Positions 16,698-26,074 of a stretch of 64,000 nucleotides of DNA are shown in pieces. A program made the translations under genes and the position numbers. The first letter of the stretch is position 1. Every line of letters begins with the position of its first letter. This DNA comes from Floridanema aerugineum (lineage in GTDB: Bacteria; Cyanobacteriota; Cyanobacteriia; Cyanobacteriales; Aerosakkonemataceae): positions 37,438 through 101,437 of the forward strand of contig NZ_JBHFNQ010000214.1 in assembly GCF_041929345.1 (NCBI RefSeq), written 5' to 3'. Below the pieces are notes generated by a model, which did not search any database, was not told the DNA's origin, and worked only from the letters and a program-made list of their open reading frames with translations.

Positions 16698-18316
16698 ACT
16701 CCGACTCCAACTTTAGCTTTTTTAACTACAGGTTCAGGTTTTACCCAAACTTGATCTAAACCACCACTAACTAAATAATGTTGTTGATTGGGATCTAATT
16801 CGGGATAATCTAAATGTTTGTGCATTCCGCGAGTTTCTTGACGAGCGATCGCACTGTTATACATCCATCTCGCTGTTGCTACCATTGCCGCTGCTTCTCG
16901 CGCTTTGAGAATATTTTCATCAGCAATTTGATTGTTCCGAATCTCCTGCCAAAGATGATTTAATCTATCTAAAGATGCACTCAAACCTTCATTTGTGCGG
17001 AAGTAATTTCGGTCATAAGGGAAAACTTCTGCTTGGGTTGCTTGGATGATTTCGTCAGTATTAAAAGTGCGATCGCTTCCCGCATTAAATACCGCTTCAC
17101 CTACTGCTTCTAATTGTCGATTATTGACTCCATTTCCCAACCGCAAAGCATACTCAGCAGCAGACTCTCCCGCCCAAAAACCTGAAGAAATTGCCCATGC
17201 TGCATTGTAACTACCACCACCTGTAAAACCGCCGCAAATTAATTCTCGCGTCGCCGCATCTCCTGCCGCATAAAGTCCGGTAACTGAGGTGGCGCAGGTT
17301 TGATCAACAATTCTAATTCTACCTGTACCACGCACAGTTCCTTCTAAACGCAAGGTGACGGGGAAGCGTTGAGTAAAGGGATCGATGCCTGCGCGATCGA
17401 ATGGTAAAAAGAAATTAGGTTGAGCTAAACGCATCGATACTCGCATTTCTGGGGTCGCTTGGTCTAAAATAGCGTAAACTGGTTGGGATAACAAAGTTTT
17501 AGCAATTACCGATCGCCCATGTTGAGAACCTGCGCCCGGAATCGGAGTACCATCTTCATAAGTAAAAGTCGCCCATCTGTAAAACAAAGTTTTGGTAACT
17601 GAAGAGAAAGCAGGAGAAATTCCATAAGCATTAGAAAATTCCATTCCTGACATTTGGGCCCCTGCTTCTGCTGCCATTAAATAACCATCTCCGGTTAAAA
17701 CATTGCATCCCAAAGCTTTACTCAAGAATGCACAACCACCAGTGGCGATGATTACAGAAGGCGATCGTACTATCCATTTATTCCCGGACTGACGATTTAT
17801 TCCTATTGCCCCTCCGATCGCTTTATTTTTATCAACTAATAACTGCAAAGCTGGGCTATGATCTAAAATTTTTACCCCTGCCTTTTTCACTTGCTTTCGC
17901 ATCAGGCGCATATAATCTGGCCCTTGCAAAGACCGCCGATAAGGTTTATTTTCATCATCATTAGGAAAAGGATAACCCCATTGAGCTAATAGATTCACAT
18001 TCGCATAAGTGAGATCTAAAACTCTTGCCATCCAATCACGATTAGCTAAAAATCCCCCTAAAGCTTCCCGACTCGCCATCGCCGCTTCCCTAGCTTCAGG
18101 ATTTGGCGGAATATACCAAACACCGTTGCCAGCTGGTGCAGTAGATCCACTAGTGCCACAGTAACCTTTATCTACCAAAACAACTTTTGCACCAGAATTT
18201 GCTGCACTCCAAGCTGCCCAAGTTCCAGCAGGCCCACCACCTATTACTAATACATCTGCTTCTAAGTTTGGGTCAAAATCTGTTAGCGAAGATTTCACTA
18301 AGCGATTCTTAATCAT
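16694..18316 (-). CDS. AprA/fumarate reductase-like FAD flavoprotein
   Basis: A 540-aa flavoprotein. The FAD-binding N-terminus reads ADVLVIGGGPAGTWAAWSAA with acceptor VVLVDKG, then GTSGSTAPAGNG. The second FAD contact is GLYAAGDAATRELICGGFTG, and ATGGCAFLSKALG is the usual middle motif. It is coupled to the two-cluster ferredoxin downstream. The pair resembles adenylylsulfate reductase in layout, but I cannot confirm sulfur-specific residues, so the substrate (APS, a sulfite-related or organic acid) stays open. The first 309 bases of the window hold the start of a paralogue. Confidence 0.9.
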   Translation of the reverse strand: MIKNRLVKSSLTDFDPNLEADVLVIGGGPAGTWAAWSAANSGAKVVLVDKGYCGTSGSTAPAGNGVWYIPPNPEAREAAMASREALGGFLANRDWMARVLDLTYANVNLLAQWGYPFPNDDENKPYRRSLQGPDYMRLMRKQVKKAGVKILDHSPALQLLVDKNKAIGGAIGINRQSGNKWIVRSPSVIIATGGCAFLSKALGCNVLTGDGYLMAAEAGAQMSGMEFSNAYGISPAFSSVTKTLFYRWATFTYEDGTPIPGAGSQHGRSVIAKTLLSQPVYAILDQATPEMRVSMRLAQPNFFLPFDRAGIDPFTQRFPVTLRLEGTVRGTGRIRIVDQTCATSVTGLYAAGDAATRELICGGFTGGGSYNAAWAISSGFWAGESAAEYALRLGNGVNNRQLEAVGEAVFNAGSDRTFNTDEIIQATQAEVFPYDRNYFRTNEGLSASLDRLNHLWQEIRNNQIADENILKAREAAAMVATARWMYNSAIARQETRGMHKHLDYPELDPNQQHYLVSGGLDQVWVKPEPVVKKAKVGVGV

Positions 18317-18981
18317 TTAATCCCTCACGGTAATATTTCTAGTGAATTCCTACTCGAAAACTGTCTTTTCTGATTGCTCAGTTCGGCAATTTTCCATTAA
18401 GACGCAACCACGACTTTTCGCCGCAGTTCGGTTCATGAGAGTAGATTATACAATAAAATACGGTAAATCGGTCAAGTTACAGTAGTTAGCAACAAGAAAG
18501 AGTTTGACACAGCTGTACTCAAAAATCAAGAAGCTAACATTAAGAAAAATTTCAATTGATTCGATCGCATCTAATTTAGTTGATCGGACTTGCTTTTTAG
18601 AAAGATCTGTGTGATTATTCCATTTAACAACTAATAACTACAGTAATTCTATCAATTAACCGTAGTATTGGTTAAAACAAAAATACCCAGGAACTCCAAG
18701 TTAAGTAAATCTATCTAGCTTGGAAGTTCTAGGTTGTTAAACTTTACATTACTCAGTAACGATGGTAATTAATTTTAGTAATTTTTGTTGCATCTTATAC
18801 ATTTGTCCTTGAGTTGCGATCGCATACAGTTCTTCAATAAACAGGAAAACTTATGCAGAAAGTTGATAACACTTGTTTAGCTTGATAGCTTTACTTTTTC
18901 GCTATTGTCAACTTTTAGTAGACCGAAAAGTTTCTCAAATTTTAATAACAAAGAAAGATTGCGTGTGAGTTGAGATTTAAA
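18317..18981. other. Divergent intergenic region, 665 bp
   Basis: This is the gap between the minus-strand flavoprotein and the plus-strand porin. It contains probable promoters for both but no repeat or RNA gene I can support. The bases around 18655-18740 hold a weak inverted repeat (AACTCCAAGTTAAG with CTTGGAAGTT). Confidence 0.4.
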
Positions 18982-20634
18982 ATGAACGGAACATTTGGAA
19001 GATTATTGTTAGCTACTTCAGTCTTTTGGGTAAGTTTTTTCTCAGCAGCTTTAGCTCAAACTGCGATAGAAGAAGTACCCACAGTAACACCGGAAATTAG
19101 CAAAGAAAATTTAACTCAAACTTCTAATTTGACATCAGTTGAACCCGAAATAGACAACTCGATGTCTCAAGTAACATCTGTATCACAACTTTCAGATGTT
19201 CAACCGACTGACTGGGCTTTTCAAGCTCTACAATCCCTAGTCGAACGTTATGGTTGTATTGAAGGTTATCCCGATCGTACTTATCGGGGTAATCGCGCTA
19301 TGACCCGTTATGAATTTGCCGCTGGATTAAATGCTTGCTTGAATCGAATTTCGGAATTAATTGCAGCCTCTACAGCTGATTTAGTTAGGAAAGAAGACTT
19401 ATTTAGTCTGCAAAAACTCCAAGAACAATTTGCTAACGAACTTGCCCAACTAAGAGGAAGGATAGATAGTTTAGAAAATCGGGTTACTCAAATAGAAGCT
19501 AATCAATTCTCTACTACTACCAAGTTAGTCGGTGACTCAATTTGGTTAATCGGTGATACCTTTGGCAATCGGGCTAATAACACTCGTGCTCCTGACACTA
19601 AAGATGAGACAAATGTCTTTTTTGCTCAACGTACTAGACTTGATTTTCAAACTAGCTTTAGCGGAAAAGATTTACTTTCTACCCGCTTACAAATCAACAA
19701 TATTCCTAACTTAGCTGCCACTACGGGAACTAACATGACTCGGATTGGCCCGGACTCACCTAATAATGATACTCAAGTGAGACTCGATCGCTTAATGTAT
19801 CGTTTTGCTGTAGGCAAAGCAGTAATTTTCATAGGTCCCAAAGGACTTTCTTTAGATACCCTTGCGCCAACTATTAATCCCTTATTTGATACTGCTATTA
19901 GCGCTGGTGTTTCTGCGTTTGGATTACGTAATCCCACAGTTTATCGTGCTTTTGATGGTGCTGGTGCAGGAATCGCTTATCCACTAAGCTCACAATTTCG
20001 AGTTAACTTAGGTTACATAGCAGACGCAGGACAAGCTCCCAATCCTGCTGATTCTAGAGGGCTTTTTAACGGTTCCTTTGCTGCCATAGGACAATTAACT
20101 TTTTCTCCTAGTAGACAACTTGATTTAGGGCTAACTTACACTCGGAAATATTTTACTACTGGCAGTGTCGGCGTTACATCAGGCACAGGTAGCTTTTTTG
20201 CCAATCGACCTTTCGGGCAAAATCCGACTACTTCTGATAACTTTGGCTTTCAATTTACCTGGAGACTTACCCCCAAATTTAATTTAGGTGGTTGGTTCGG
20301 TTACACGATCGCTCATCAAGTTAAAGGAGAAGAAAATGAAGCAACCATTCTCAATGGTGCAATTAACTTTGGTTTCCCGGACTTGTTTGTTAAAGGAAAC
20401 TTAGGAGGGGTTATCGTTGGTGTACCACCGAAAGTTACTAGTAATGATTTTTTAGTCAACGGAAAACAAGCAGAAGATCCAGATACTTCATTACACATAG
20501 AGGCTTTTTATCGCTATCGAATAAACAATAATATTAGTGTCACCCCTATTGTTTATGTAATTACTAAGCCCGATCATAATGATGTTAATCAACCGATTTG
20601 GGTTGGGATTTTACGTACCAGTTTTACTTTCTAG
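18982..20634 (+). CDS. Iron uptake porin (SLH domain plus OprB-like barrel)
   Basis: A cyanobacterial outer-membrane porin of 550 aa. It has a signal peptide ending near ALAQ, an SLH-type domain (DVQPTDWAFQALQSLVERYG, CIEGYPD, RAMTRYEFAAGLNACLNRI), a coiled coil (QKLQEQFANELAQLRGRIDSLENR), and then a beta-barrel rich in alternating aromatic strands ending in Phe (VGILRTSFTF), as outer-membrane proteins do. The SLH part anchors to the peptidoglycan-bound polymer. Related porins pass iron and other inorganic ions. The ATG at 18982 is used; an upstream TTG adds only four residues. Confidence 0.92.
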   Translation: MNGTFGRLLLATSVFWVSFFSAALAQTAIEEVPTVTPEISKENLTQTSNLTSVEPEIDNSMSQVTSVSQLSDVQPTDWAFQALQSLVERYGCIEGYPDRTYRGNRAMTRYEFAAGLNACLNRISELIAASTADLVRKEDLFSLQKLQEQFANELAQLRGRIDSLENRVTQIEANQFSTTTKLVGDSIWLIGDTFGNRANNTRAPDTKDETNVFFAQRTRLDFQTSFSGKDLLSTRLQINNIPNLAATTGTNMTRIGPDSPNNDTQVRLDRLMYRFAVGKAVIFIGPKGLSLDTLAPTINPLFDTAISAGVSAFGLRNPTVYRAFDGAGAGIAYPLSSQFRVNLGYIADAGQAPNPADSRGLFNGSFAAIGQLTFSPSRQLDLGLTYTRKYFTTGSVGVTSGTGSFFANRPFGQNPTTSDNFGFQFTWRLTPKFNLGGWFGYTIAHQVKGEENEATILNGAINFGFPDLFVKGNLGGVIVGVPPKVTSNDFLVNGKQAEDPDTSLHIEAFYRYRINNNISVTPIVYVITKPDHNDVNQPIWVGILRTSFTF

Positions 20635-20977
20635 TTTTATGCTCCCAGGAGGATTTTTTTTCATTATATTCAGCGTAATTTGTCAAGCAATCCACTAGAT
20701 GCGATCGCTCTAGGTGCAGGTAGTCGTCACCAATAATATGCGATCTGTGACGGCTTTCGCCTGACGAGCGAAGGCACTCAACCCAAATTAGCAAATTTGT
20801 TGTACGCTCTGTTTCATTATGAGAGCGAAGTATTGGCCTTAGTTTGGTTTGGAGGAAACAACGGAGACTTCTTAATCCAAGGCATTTCAATTCCCCAACT
20901 ACCACCACCGTTTTGTTACCAACGGCTATTTCCATGTCTAAAAGAATTTTAAGTTTCCATAATCCATATAACCACTG

Positions 20978-21018
20978 GAGTTTAGACATCGCACCTTCGG
21001 TGCGATAGTCTAAACTCC
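20978..21018. repeat. Hairpin at the recG break
   Basis: GGAGTTTAGAC...TCGCA pairs with TGCGA...GTCTAAACTCC around a six-base loop, with one small bulge. The recG-like frame becomes open at its right arm (21009). It may mark the end of the sequence that replaced the 5' part of recG. Confidence 0.6.
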
Positions 21019-21887
21019 AGAAATTATCCCAAAAAGGTATCGCTCCCCATTTGCTAACGATGACGGCGACTCCCATCCCTCGCACTCTAGCATTAACTTT
21101 GCATGGAGATTTAGATGTCAGTCAGATTGACGAGTTACCACCAGGTAGACAACCAATAGAAACTAAGCTACTGACCGAGCGAACGCGAGATAAAGCTTAC
21201 CGTTTAATCGATCGAGAAGTAGAACGGGGTCGTCAGGCATACATTATTCTGCCGTTGGTCGAAGCTTCCGAAAAGCTGGACTTGAAAGCTGCTATTGAGG
21301 AACACCAACATTTGAGTGAAATCGTTTTCCCTAACTACCAAGTCGGATTATTACATGGTCGCATGAGTTGGGCCCAGAAAGAAACTGCACTCGCTCGTTT
21401 CCTTAACCACCAAACTCAAATTTTAGTATCTACTACGGTAGTTGAGGTTGGTGTCGATGTCCCGAATGCCACCGTCATGCTAATCGAACACGCCCAACGA
21501 TTTGGCTTATCGCAGTTGCATCAACTGCGGGGTCGAGTTGGCAGAGGTAATCACAAATCTTACTGCCTGCTGGTAAGCGATTCTAAATCTGACGATGCTA
21601 AAACTCGGCTGAAAGTTATGGAGACTTCGCAAGATGGTTTTTTCCTTGCTGAAATGGATTTACATTTGCGAGGCCCAGGTCAAGTGTTAGGAACCAAGCA
21701 AGCGGGATTGCCTGAATTTACTTTAGCTGATTTGGTCAAAGACCAAGCACTGCTGGAACAAGCGAGAAAAGCTGCTCAGTTGGTAATCAGGAAAGACCCT
21801 ACTTTAAAGCAATGGCCTAAACTTTGGCAGGAACTGTCCCGCAGACAACGGTTTGACCAGCTAGATGTTCTGGCCACGCTCAACTAA
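21009..21887 (+). pseudogene. recG: RecG helicase, C-terminal half only
   Basis: The frame encodes the last 290 or so residues of ATP-dependent DNA helicase RecG. It starts just before motif III (HLLTMTATPIPRTLALTLHG), then has motif IV-VI segments (VGLLHGRMSWAQKE, QILVSTTVVEVGVDVPNAT, QLHQLRGRVGRG) and the TRG region (GFFLAEMDLHLRGPGQVLG). The wedge domain and Walker motifs I and II are missing: upstream is an in-frame TAG at 21006 and an unrelated sequence. It cannot unwind forks alone. It stands at the border between the metabolic and plasmid-like parts, so a recombination event there is likely. Confidence 0.85.
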
Positions 21888-21909
21888 GTCCAGCATCCCC
21901 AATCGAAAA

Positions 21910-21927
21910 TGTGCGCCATGGCGCACA
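21910..21927. promoter_or_regulatory. Perfect 18-bp palindrome
   Basis: TGTGCGCCATGGCGCACA is self-complementary throughout. It follows the recG stop by 23 bases. It could act as a terminator stem without a T-run, a protein-binding site or a recombination site. Confidence 0.4.
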
Positions 21928-21981
21928 ATTCTACCGAGTCAAAAGTAATACTTTTAAGATTTAAGTAGAAAATCAGGCTTG

Positions 21982-22485
21982 TCAGGCACTCAACTGCTGC
22001 TGCCTCATCACTTGCTCGCGAATAGCATTTGCGGCTGCTGTGGCGATCGCATCCCAATCAGAATGGGTCAAAATTGAGCGCACCAGAAAGCGCAGTTCGA
22101 GGTCATCCTTTTTTGTCGTCTCCGCTTCTGCTGTTAGTTCCTGCGACAAGATTGCCAACAGTTGTTGTTGAGCCTCTGGAGAAGGATGAAGTAACCGCTC
22201 CATAAGCAATTGTCTGCCATAAGCTACTGCTGCTTCCATTCCCGCACCCAGATCCCAAGAAGCCAGTAGCTTAAGGAACTCAGCCATGATGAGCGATCGC
22301 AACTCCAACAAACAAGCAAATTCATCTGGGTTTTGGAGAAACTCTCCTAAATTAGCACCTAAATCAAAACCTGCTCCAATATCGCACCCAGCTTCTTCCT
22401 CAATACGGACAGCTTCCCTAACCCAATCTTCGTCTAACATCAGTTGCATCAAATTAACTGCTGTCTCTTCTGTTTGCTTTTCCAT
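21982..22485 (-). CDS. Hypothetical acidic protein (167 aa)
   Basis: I do not recognise a family. The protein is Leu/Glu/Ala-rich and predicted all-helical, with repeated runs such as GAGFDLGANLGEFLQNPDEFACLLELRS and a tail rich in Ala and Gln. It has no signal peptide or membrane segment. It lies 12 bases downstream of the small gene at 22498-22728 on the same strand, so they form a two-gene unit. Codon use looks normal for the window. Confidence 0.65.
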   Translation of the reverse strand: MEKQTEETAVNLMQLMLDEDWVREAVRIEEEAGCDIGAGFDLGANLGEFLQNPDEFACLLELRSLIMAEFLKLLASWDLGAGMEAAVAYGRQLLMERLLHPSPEAQQQLLAILSQELTAEAETTKKDDLELRFLVRSILTHSDWDAIATAAANAIREQVMRQQQLSA

Positions 22486-22497
22486 CTCTAGTCCGGA

Positions 22498-22728
22498 TCA
22501 GCTACAAATTTCTGCACCTTCGGAACTGTCTGGTTTCATGTTAAGCAACTGCTTGGCTCTATTCAATCGGTAGCGATACAGGGGTGAAGAGTGAATTTGC
22601 TCTTCAAGTTGGGCAATTAAACTATCTAAAACTAAAATCCCTGCATCGGCTCTATTGCAGATTTCCTTCATCTTGGCTGAAGTCTGCTTAACTGTTTCTA
22701 GATCGGGTAACTTCGGTTCCTGAGTCAT
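22498..22728 (-). CDS. Hypothetical small protein (76 aa)
   Basis: A small helical, charged protein with heptad-like spacing (ETVKQTSAKMKEICNRADAG, ILVLDSLIAQLEEQI). It is first in a two-gene minus-strand unit with the 167-aa protein. I recognise no family. It could be a small regulator or partner of its neighbour; this is only suggested by the arrangement. Confidence 0.6.
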   Translation of the reverse strand: MTQEPKLPDLETVKQTSAKMKEICNRADAGILVLDSLIAQLEEQIHSSPLYRYRLNRAKQLLNMKPDSSEGAEICS

Positions 22729-22792
22729 AGTAGGTTAATGGCAACTGCCATATCGTTATTGAAACGCCTGATTAATTCTTTGGTGAATGCGG

Positions 22793-23380
22793 CTATAGCA
22801 TAGAAAGAGAGCGAATAACTTTTACTGCTTCTCGAGTACTAATATCATTACGGCATTCTTTAATGGGCTGAGAATTTCGTTCTCCATAGTAAGACTGGCG
22901 GACAAAACCTGCTCCTATAAAACGGTAGAAGGGGCCGTTCCCCGCCCAGTCCATATACATATCCGCTTCTGGAAAATTTTGCCGCATTTCTGGATCTTGA
23001 TAATGCCCGTAATACAGTATCGTCTGACCAAAAAGCTGGGTATCCACTGTAATCTGATTTTCTCGTTCAGGAATTCCCCCAATACCTCCGTATGTACCTT
23101 CAATGGCAAAACAAGCATTAGATGAGTTTCTGTAAATAATGGCATACTGAGCACACTGACTTCTGGGACGACATGGTGCTTCTACTCGAACGCTGGCTAC
23201 CCGAAATCCTGCTGGGACATAAGTTGGAACTACAATTTTGATCCCAAGAGAACGAAGCTGTTGAATTTGTGCTTGATTTAGCCTAGAATTGGCTGGTAGT
23301 TGTGCCAACACTGGCAAATAAACAATACCTTTGAGAATTATTAAACTTACTATCAAGCCAAATAATAATCGTTTTTTCAT
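22793..23380 (-). CDS. Exported hypothetical protein (195 aa)
   Basis: The N-terminus is a signal peptide (MKKRLLFGLIVSLIILKG with likely cleavage after VLAQ). The mature part contains LRSLGIKIVVPTYVPAGFRV, a two-Cys loop (APCRPRSQC), ACFAIEGTYGGIGG and a last Cys in IKECRND. Proteins of this kind, with a 'vPsylPaGF' strand, are frequent in cyanobacteria and are predicted to be periplasmic; their role is unknown. It is followed on the same strand by a small gap to the 76-aa protein but is likely a separate unit. Confidence 0.75.
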   Translation of the reverse strand: MKKRLLFGLIVSLIILKGIVYLPVLAQLPANSRLNQAQIQQLRSLGIKIVVPTYVPAGFRVASVRVEAPCRPRSQCAQYAIIYRNSSNACFAIEGTYGGIGGIPERENQITVDTQLFGQTILYYGHYQDPEMRQNFPEADMYMDWAGNGPFYRFIGAGFVRQSYYGERNSQPIKECRNDISTREAVKVIRSLSML

Positions 23381-23401
23381 CGCCCTTTGTCCCCATTCCC
23401 A

Positions 23402-24391
23402 TTATTTTAAATCAATATAAGTTTGACGATACCTATCTCTTACCATTCGTTTAGCTTCTTTGGTTGTCCAAGGCTTAACAGGAAGCAAATCTGGTTGCGA
23501 TTCTAGTAGTTCTAAATAAGATCGATCACCCGTCACTTCCCAAATTACCTGTGCTATAAATTTACAACAACTTAACGGAGCTTGCACTACCTGTTTTTCC
23601 GTAAACCGTACCACAATCCAACCCCATTCATTAAACAGTTGATTGCGACGATAGTCACTGTCATCATCCCAGCAATGTGTCGGCTTTTTAGAAATACCAG
23701 CATAAGGCTCATCTACCTCCACATCAATACCGATTCCTGAGCTATGATGCACAATAATAAAGTCTGCTGAATAGCACTTCTTTGACCTGGGAATCTTGAA
23801 CTCAAGCCCCTGCATAACAGTTGGAAAGTAGCGTTGTAAATCCTGCATAAATTCTTTTTCACTTACACCTTGTCTAGCCTGGGAACGACCAATTGGGCTA
23901 ACTCGATTTGACATCAAATCTGATAGCAATTGACAACGCGATTTAAGATTAGTTAATGATTTTTGAGCTTTAATTTCAGGTAGATGCTCGGAAATTATCT
24001 GCTGTTTTTGATACGTCGCCAACTTCATTTGGTATTCGGATATCTGCTGTCGATACTGCGAAAGTAGCTTAGTACGATAACTCAGTAAATATGTGTAAGC
24101 AGCTGCTATCAAACAAGAATAAGCACTGACAAGTAACAGCAATTCTATCCACGACCAACCCCAAGAAACAGCCATTAATGGAAGTGCGCTCGCACCACCC
24201 AACCACAATAGCCAAATTAAAATGAGCCATTGGACGGATGGTACTATCGGTAAGTTCGGTAACTGTGGTTTGGTAACAGATGAAGAACTATCAGAAACAA
24301 CTGTTATCTGATTGTTTATAGACAAATTTAAAGGATATTTACGGCAGAAATTTGTTACCGCTTCTGGATAAAACACCATCGGATAATTCAT
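23402..24391 (-). CDS. Membrane-anchored protein with predicted PD-(D/E)XK-like nuclease domain
   Basis: A 329-aa protein. Two hydrophobic segments (residues about 50-105) are followed by a coiled region (YRQQISEYQMKLATYQKQQ). The C-terminal domain has YSADFIIVHHSSGIGIDVEVDEPYAG and, after an HCWDDDSDYRRNQLFNEWGW, the strand IVVRFTEKQV. The spacing of Asp, the Glu-x-Asp pair and the final beta strand fit the endonuclease-like fold (DUF559/VSR-like). The domain call is by pattern only. Its place on the plasmid-like part suggests a role in DNA uptake, restriction or transfer. Confidence 0.65.
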   Translation of the reverse strand: MNYPMVFYPEAVTNFCRKYPLNLSINNQITVVSDSSSSVTKPQLPNLPIVPSVQWLILIWLLWLGGASALPLMAVSWGWSWIELLLLVSAYSCLIAAAYTYLLSYRTKLLSQYRQQISEYQMKLATYQKQQIISEHLPEIKAQKSLTNLKSRCQLLSDLMSNRVSPIGRSQARQGVSEKEFMQDLQRYFPTVMQGLEFKIPRSKKCYSADFIIVHHSSGIGIDVEVDEPYAGISKKPTHCWDDDSDYRRNQLFNEWGWIVVRFTEKQVVQAPLSCCKFIAQVIWEVTGDRSYLELLESQPDLLPVKPWTTKEAKRMVRDRYRQTYIDLK

Positions 24392-24446
24392 TTTCTTTTT
24401 TTTGGTAGCGCTGTCGCGCTTTGTTGTAAAAAACCAGTTGAAATAA

Positions 24447-24620
24447 ATGCCAAAACTTACTCAGAAAAAGCCTCAGTACCGAAAAGGCAATCGAGCCATC
24501 AACGAACCCTCTACAGTCAAATCAATTCCTATTAAACCTGATGAGGAAACTGAAACAATCTTAGCTCGAATAGAAGCCGAACGCGATTACTATCACACTT
24601 GTACTAACAGTAAATACTGA
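24447..24620 (+). CDS. Small hypothetical protein (57 aa) coupled to Gp157
   Basis: The short frame starts MPKLTQKKPQYRKGNRAIN and ends HTCTNSKY. Its stop overlaps the ATG of the Gp157-family gene by one base (TGATG), so the two are translationally coupled. The basic N-terminus and acidic, helical second half (KPDEETETILARIEAER) suggest a small nucleic-acid-associated partner. No family is recognised. Confidence 0.6.
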   Translation: MPKLTQKKPQYRKGNRAINEPSTVKSIPIKPDEETETILARIEAERDYYHTCTNSKY

Positions 24621-25258
24621 TGAACTTAGCCACTCAATCTTTAGCCCATACATCAATTACGGCAGCCCAACTTTGGCATCAATTAGAAATAGCCGAAACA
24701 AATGAACAAATCGAGCGCTTATTCCAATCAATTTGGCACAATCAAGAAAACCAAGAAATCGCTATTGATGCTCATGCCGAACTTGCCAACCAAATTGATG
24801 CCGAAATTATAGCAATTAAAGCAAGAATGGAATTTTTAATCCAATTGCATCAAAGTGCGATCGATAAATTGGAAGGATGGCGAGAGCGATTAGACCAAAC
24901 TGTTATTTATTTTAATCAGATTGGAGCAATTACAGCCGAAATTGTTGGTAAACAGCATCGAATTACTCTCAAAGAAAACCCACCAACTTGTGAAGTATCT
25001 ATCGACCCTTCTCATCTCCCAGACCAATATCGCCGTGTCGAAACTAAAACCGTGATTTCGGCTGACAAAAAGGCAATTACTGATGCTTGGAAGCAAGGAA
25101 TACCTGTAGAAGGTACAAAAGTTTATCGTAGGCGTAAAGTAATTTATACCTTACTACCAAGCAATTTACCTCAATACCAAGCTAGTACAATAGTCAATGT
25201 TGAACCATTAGAAAATCAGCCACAACCTACCAAAAAGCGACGTAAAAAAGCTGATTGA
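24620..25258 (+). CDS. Siphovirus Gp157-family protein
   Basis: A 212-aa protein matching the phage Gp157 layout: a helical first half with IDAEIIAIKARMEFLIQLHQ, then a beta-rich segment (ITLKENPPTCEVSIDPSHLP, DQYRR), followed by ISADKKAITDAWKQG and GTKVYRRRKVIY. The tail is basic (KKRRKKAD). In phages the gene sits with recombination or replication genes (single-strand binding, RecT-like). Here it lies upstream of the RNA-polymerase-like gene and may serve plasmid replication or repair. That role is inferred. Confidence 0.8.
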   Translation: MNLATQSLAHTSITAAQLWHQLEIAETNEQIERLFQSIWHNQENQEIAIDAHAELANQIDAEIIAIKARMEFLIQLHQSAIDKLEGWRERLDQTVIYFNQIGAITAEIVGKQHRITLKENPPTCEVSIDPSHLPDQYRRVETKTVISADKKAITDAWKQGIPVEGTKVYRRRKVIYTLLPSNLPQYQASTIVNVEPLENQPQPTKKRRKKAD

Positions 25259-25266
25259 GCCAGATT

Positions 25267-25303
25267 AGGGGAGCAAAGGTATTATCCTTATTCCCCTATT
25301 TTT
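25267..25303 (+). terminator. Terminator after the Gp157 gene
   Basis: AGGGGA-GCAAAGG pairs imperfectly with CCTTATTCCCCT and is followed by ATTTTT. It stands eight bases after the Gp157 stop. Confidence 0.55.
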
Positions 25304-25309
25304 AGATAG

Positions 25310-25510
25310 CTAGAGATTAATCCAATAGTGAGGGTCATCCACTTGCTCAGGGGTAATATCAAACAGTTTTGATAATAGATGTTTCCTTTGTTTAAGGATG
25401 CTATCTTCCTCATATTCAGTCAAATCAGCAATTAAATTAACCTCCACATCCCAATTAAACAGAAATGTTGTCCCCCTTTTAATTGCGTTTTCAGTACCAA
25501 CTATTTTCAC
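25310..25510 (-). CDS. Hypothetical small protein (66 aa)
   Basis: A short minus-strand frame with an ATG, starting MKIVGTENAIKRGTTFLFNW and ending TPEQVDDPHYWINL. It is acidic in the middle (ADLTEYEEDSILKQRK). No family recognised. It fills a gap between two plus-strand genes and reads like a real protein, but support is only its composition and position. Confidence 0.5.
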   Translation of the reverse strand: MKIVGTENAIKRGTTFLFNWDVEVNLIADLTEYEEDSILKQRKHLLSKLFDITPEQVDDPHYWINL

Positions 25511-25687
25511 TATCCTTGCTCCATTTGATAATACGAAGTAGCTAACTTGGCCTTATGTTAGCACATTACTTGCTTTGCTTTTTAAGCCCCTCCAATTGGA
25601 GGGTATAAAAATCATTCAACAGCAGGTTTTATTTGCTTAACCTTAATTGTCACGCTCAGAAAACTTGTAGTTCACTCATTTTCAATC

Positions 25688-26074
25688 ATGAAAAAAATAG
25701 CGTTTTCTACTCCAGCTTATCACTCTACTGAATTAGCTAAGGGAGAGGGTCTTAAAATCCCTGTATTTGATATGTCGCTGACCGATAATAAAACGAAAGG
25801 TCGCTATCAAGCTGAACCGGAAGTGTTAAGAAACTCAATGCTTGAACTGCTATTTGAACCATCTGAATTGAAATCGCTTGTGATTGTTAAACCCGACCCC
25901 GATGATAACAGTCACGACCCTCTCAAAAATATTGATTTTGGCGATGATATTCCCAGAAGGGCTACTTTCAGTTCTGGTAAAAATGTGTACTTTGCCGACC
26001 AACAACTTTCAACTAAACTGTTAAGTATCTTTGCCACTCAACCCGACACGCCTGTCGTTACGGCTCTTTATTAG
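25688..26074 (+). pseudogene. RdRp/YonO-like RNA polymerase, N-terminal piece
   Basis: A 128-aa frame (MKKIAFSTPAYHSTELAKG onward) whose last sense codons, VVT, are followed by a frame change. Reading in the other frame from about 26056 gives GSLLVSSCTQGAQLLDSSED and then joins the catalytic piece at 26131 without a stop. One missing base near ACGGCT (about 26062) explains it. The segment shows strands such as LKSLVIVKPDPDD and DDIPRRATFSSGKNVYFADQ, and it precedes the two barrels expected of this polymerase group. Either the gene is broken, or it uses a programmed shift, or the base is a sequencing error. Confidence 0.65.

Noticed and set aside
16694..18316. True adenylylsulfate reductase (AprA)
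   Set aside because: The FAD layout and the ferredoxin partner fit the broader fumarate reductase/AprA superfamily, but I could not identify APS-specific residues, so only an AprA-like call is made.
20624..21085. 153-aa minus-strand gene between porin and recG fragment
   Set aside because: It runs through the hairpin at 20978-21018 and over the recG fragment, and the residues match no family. It is probably a chance frame, although the DNA between 20640 and 20980 remains unexplained.
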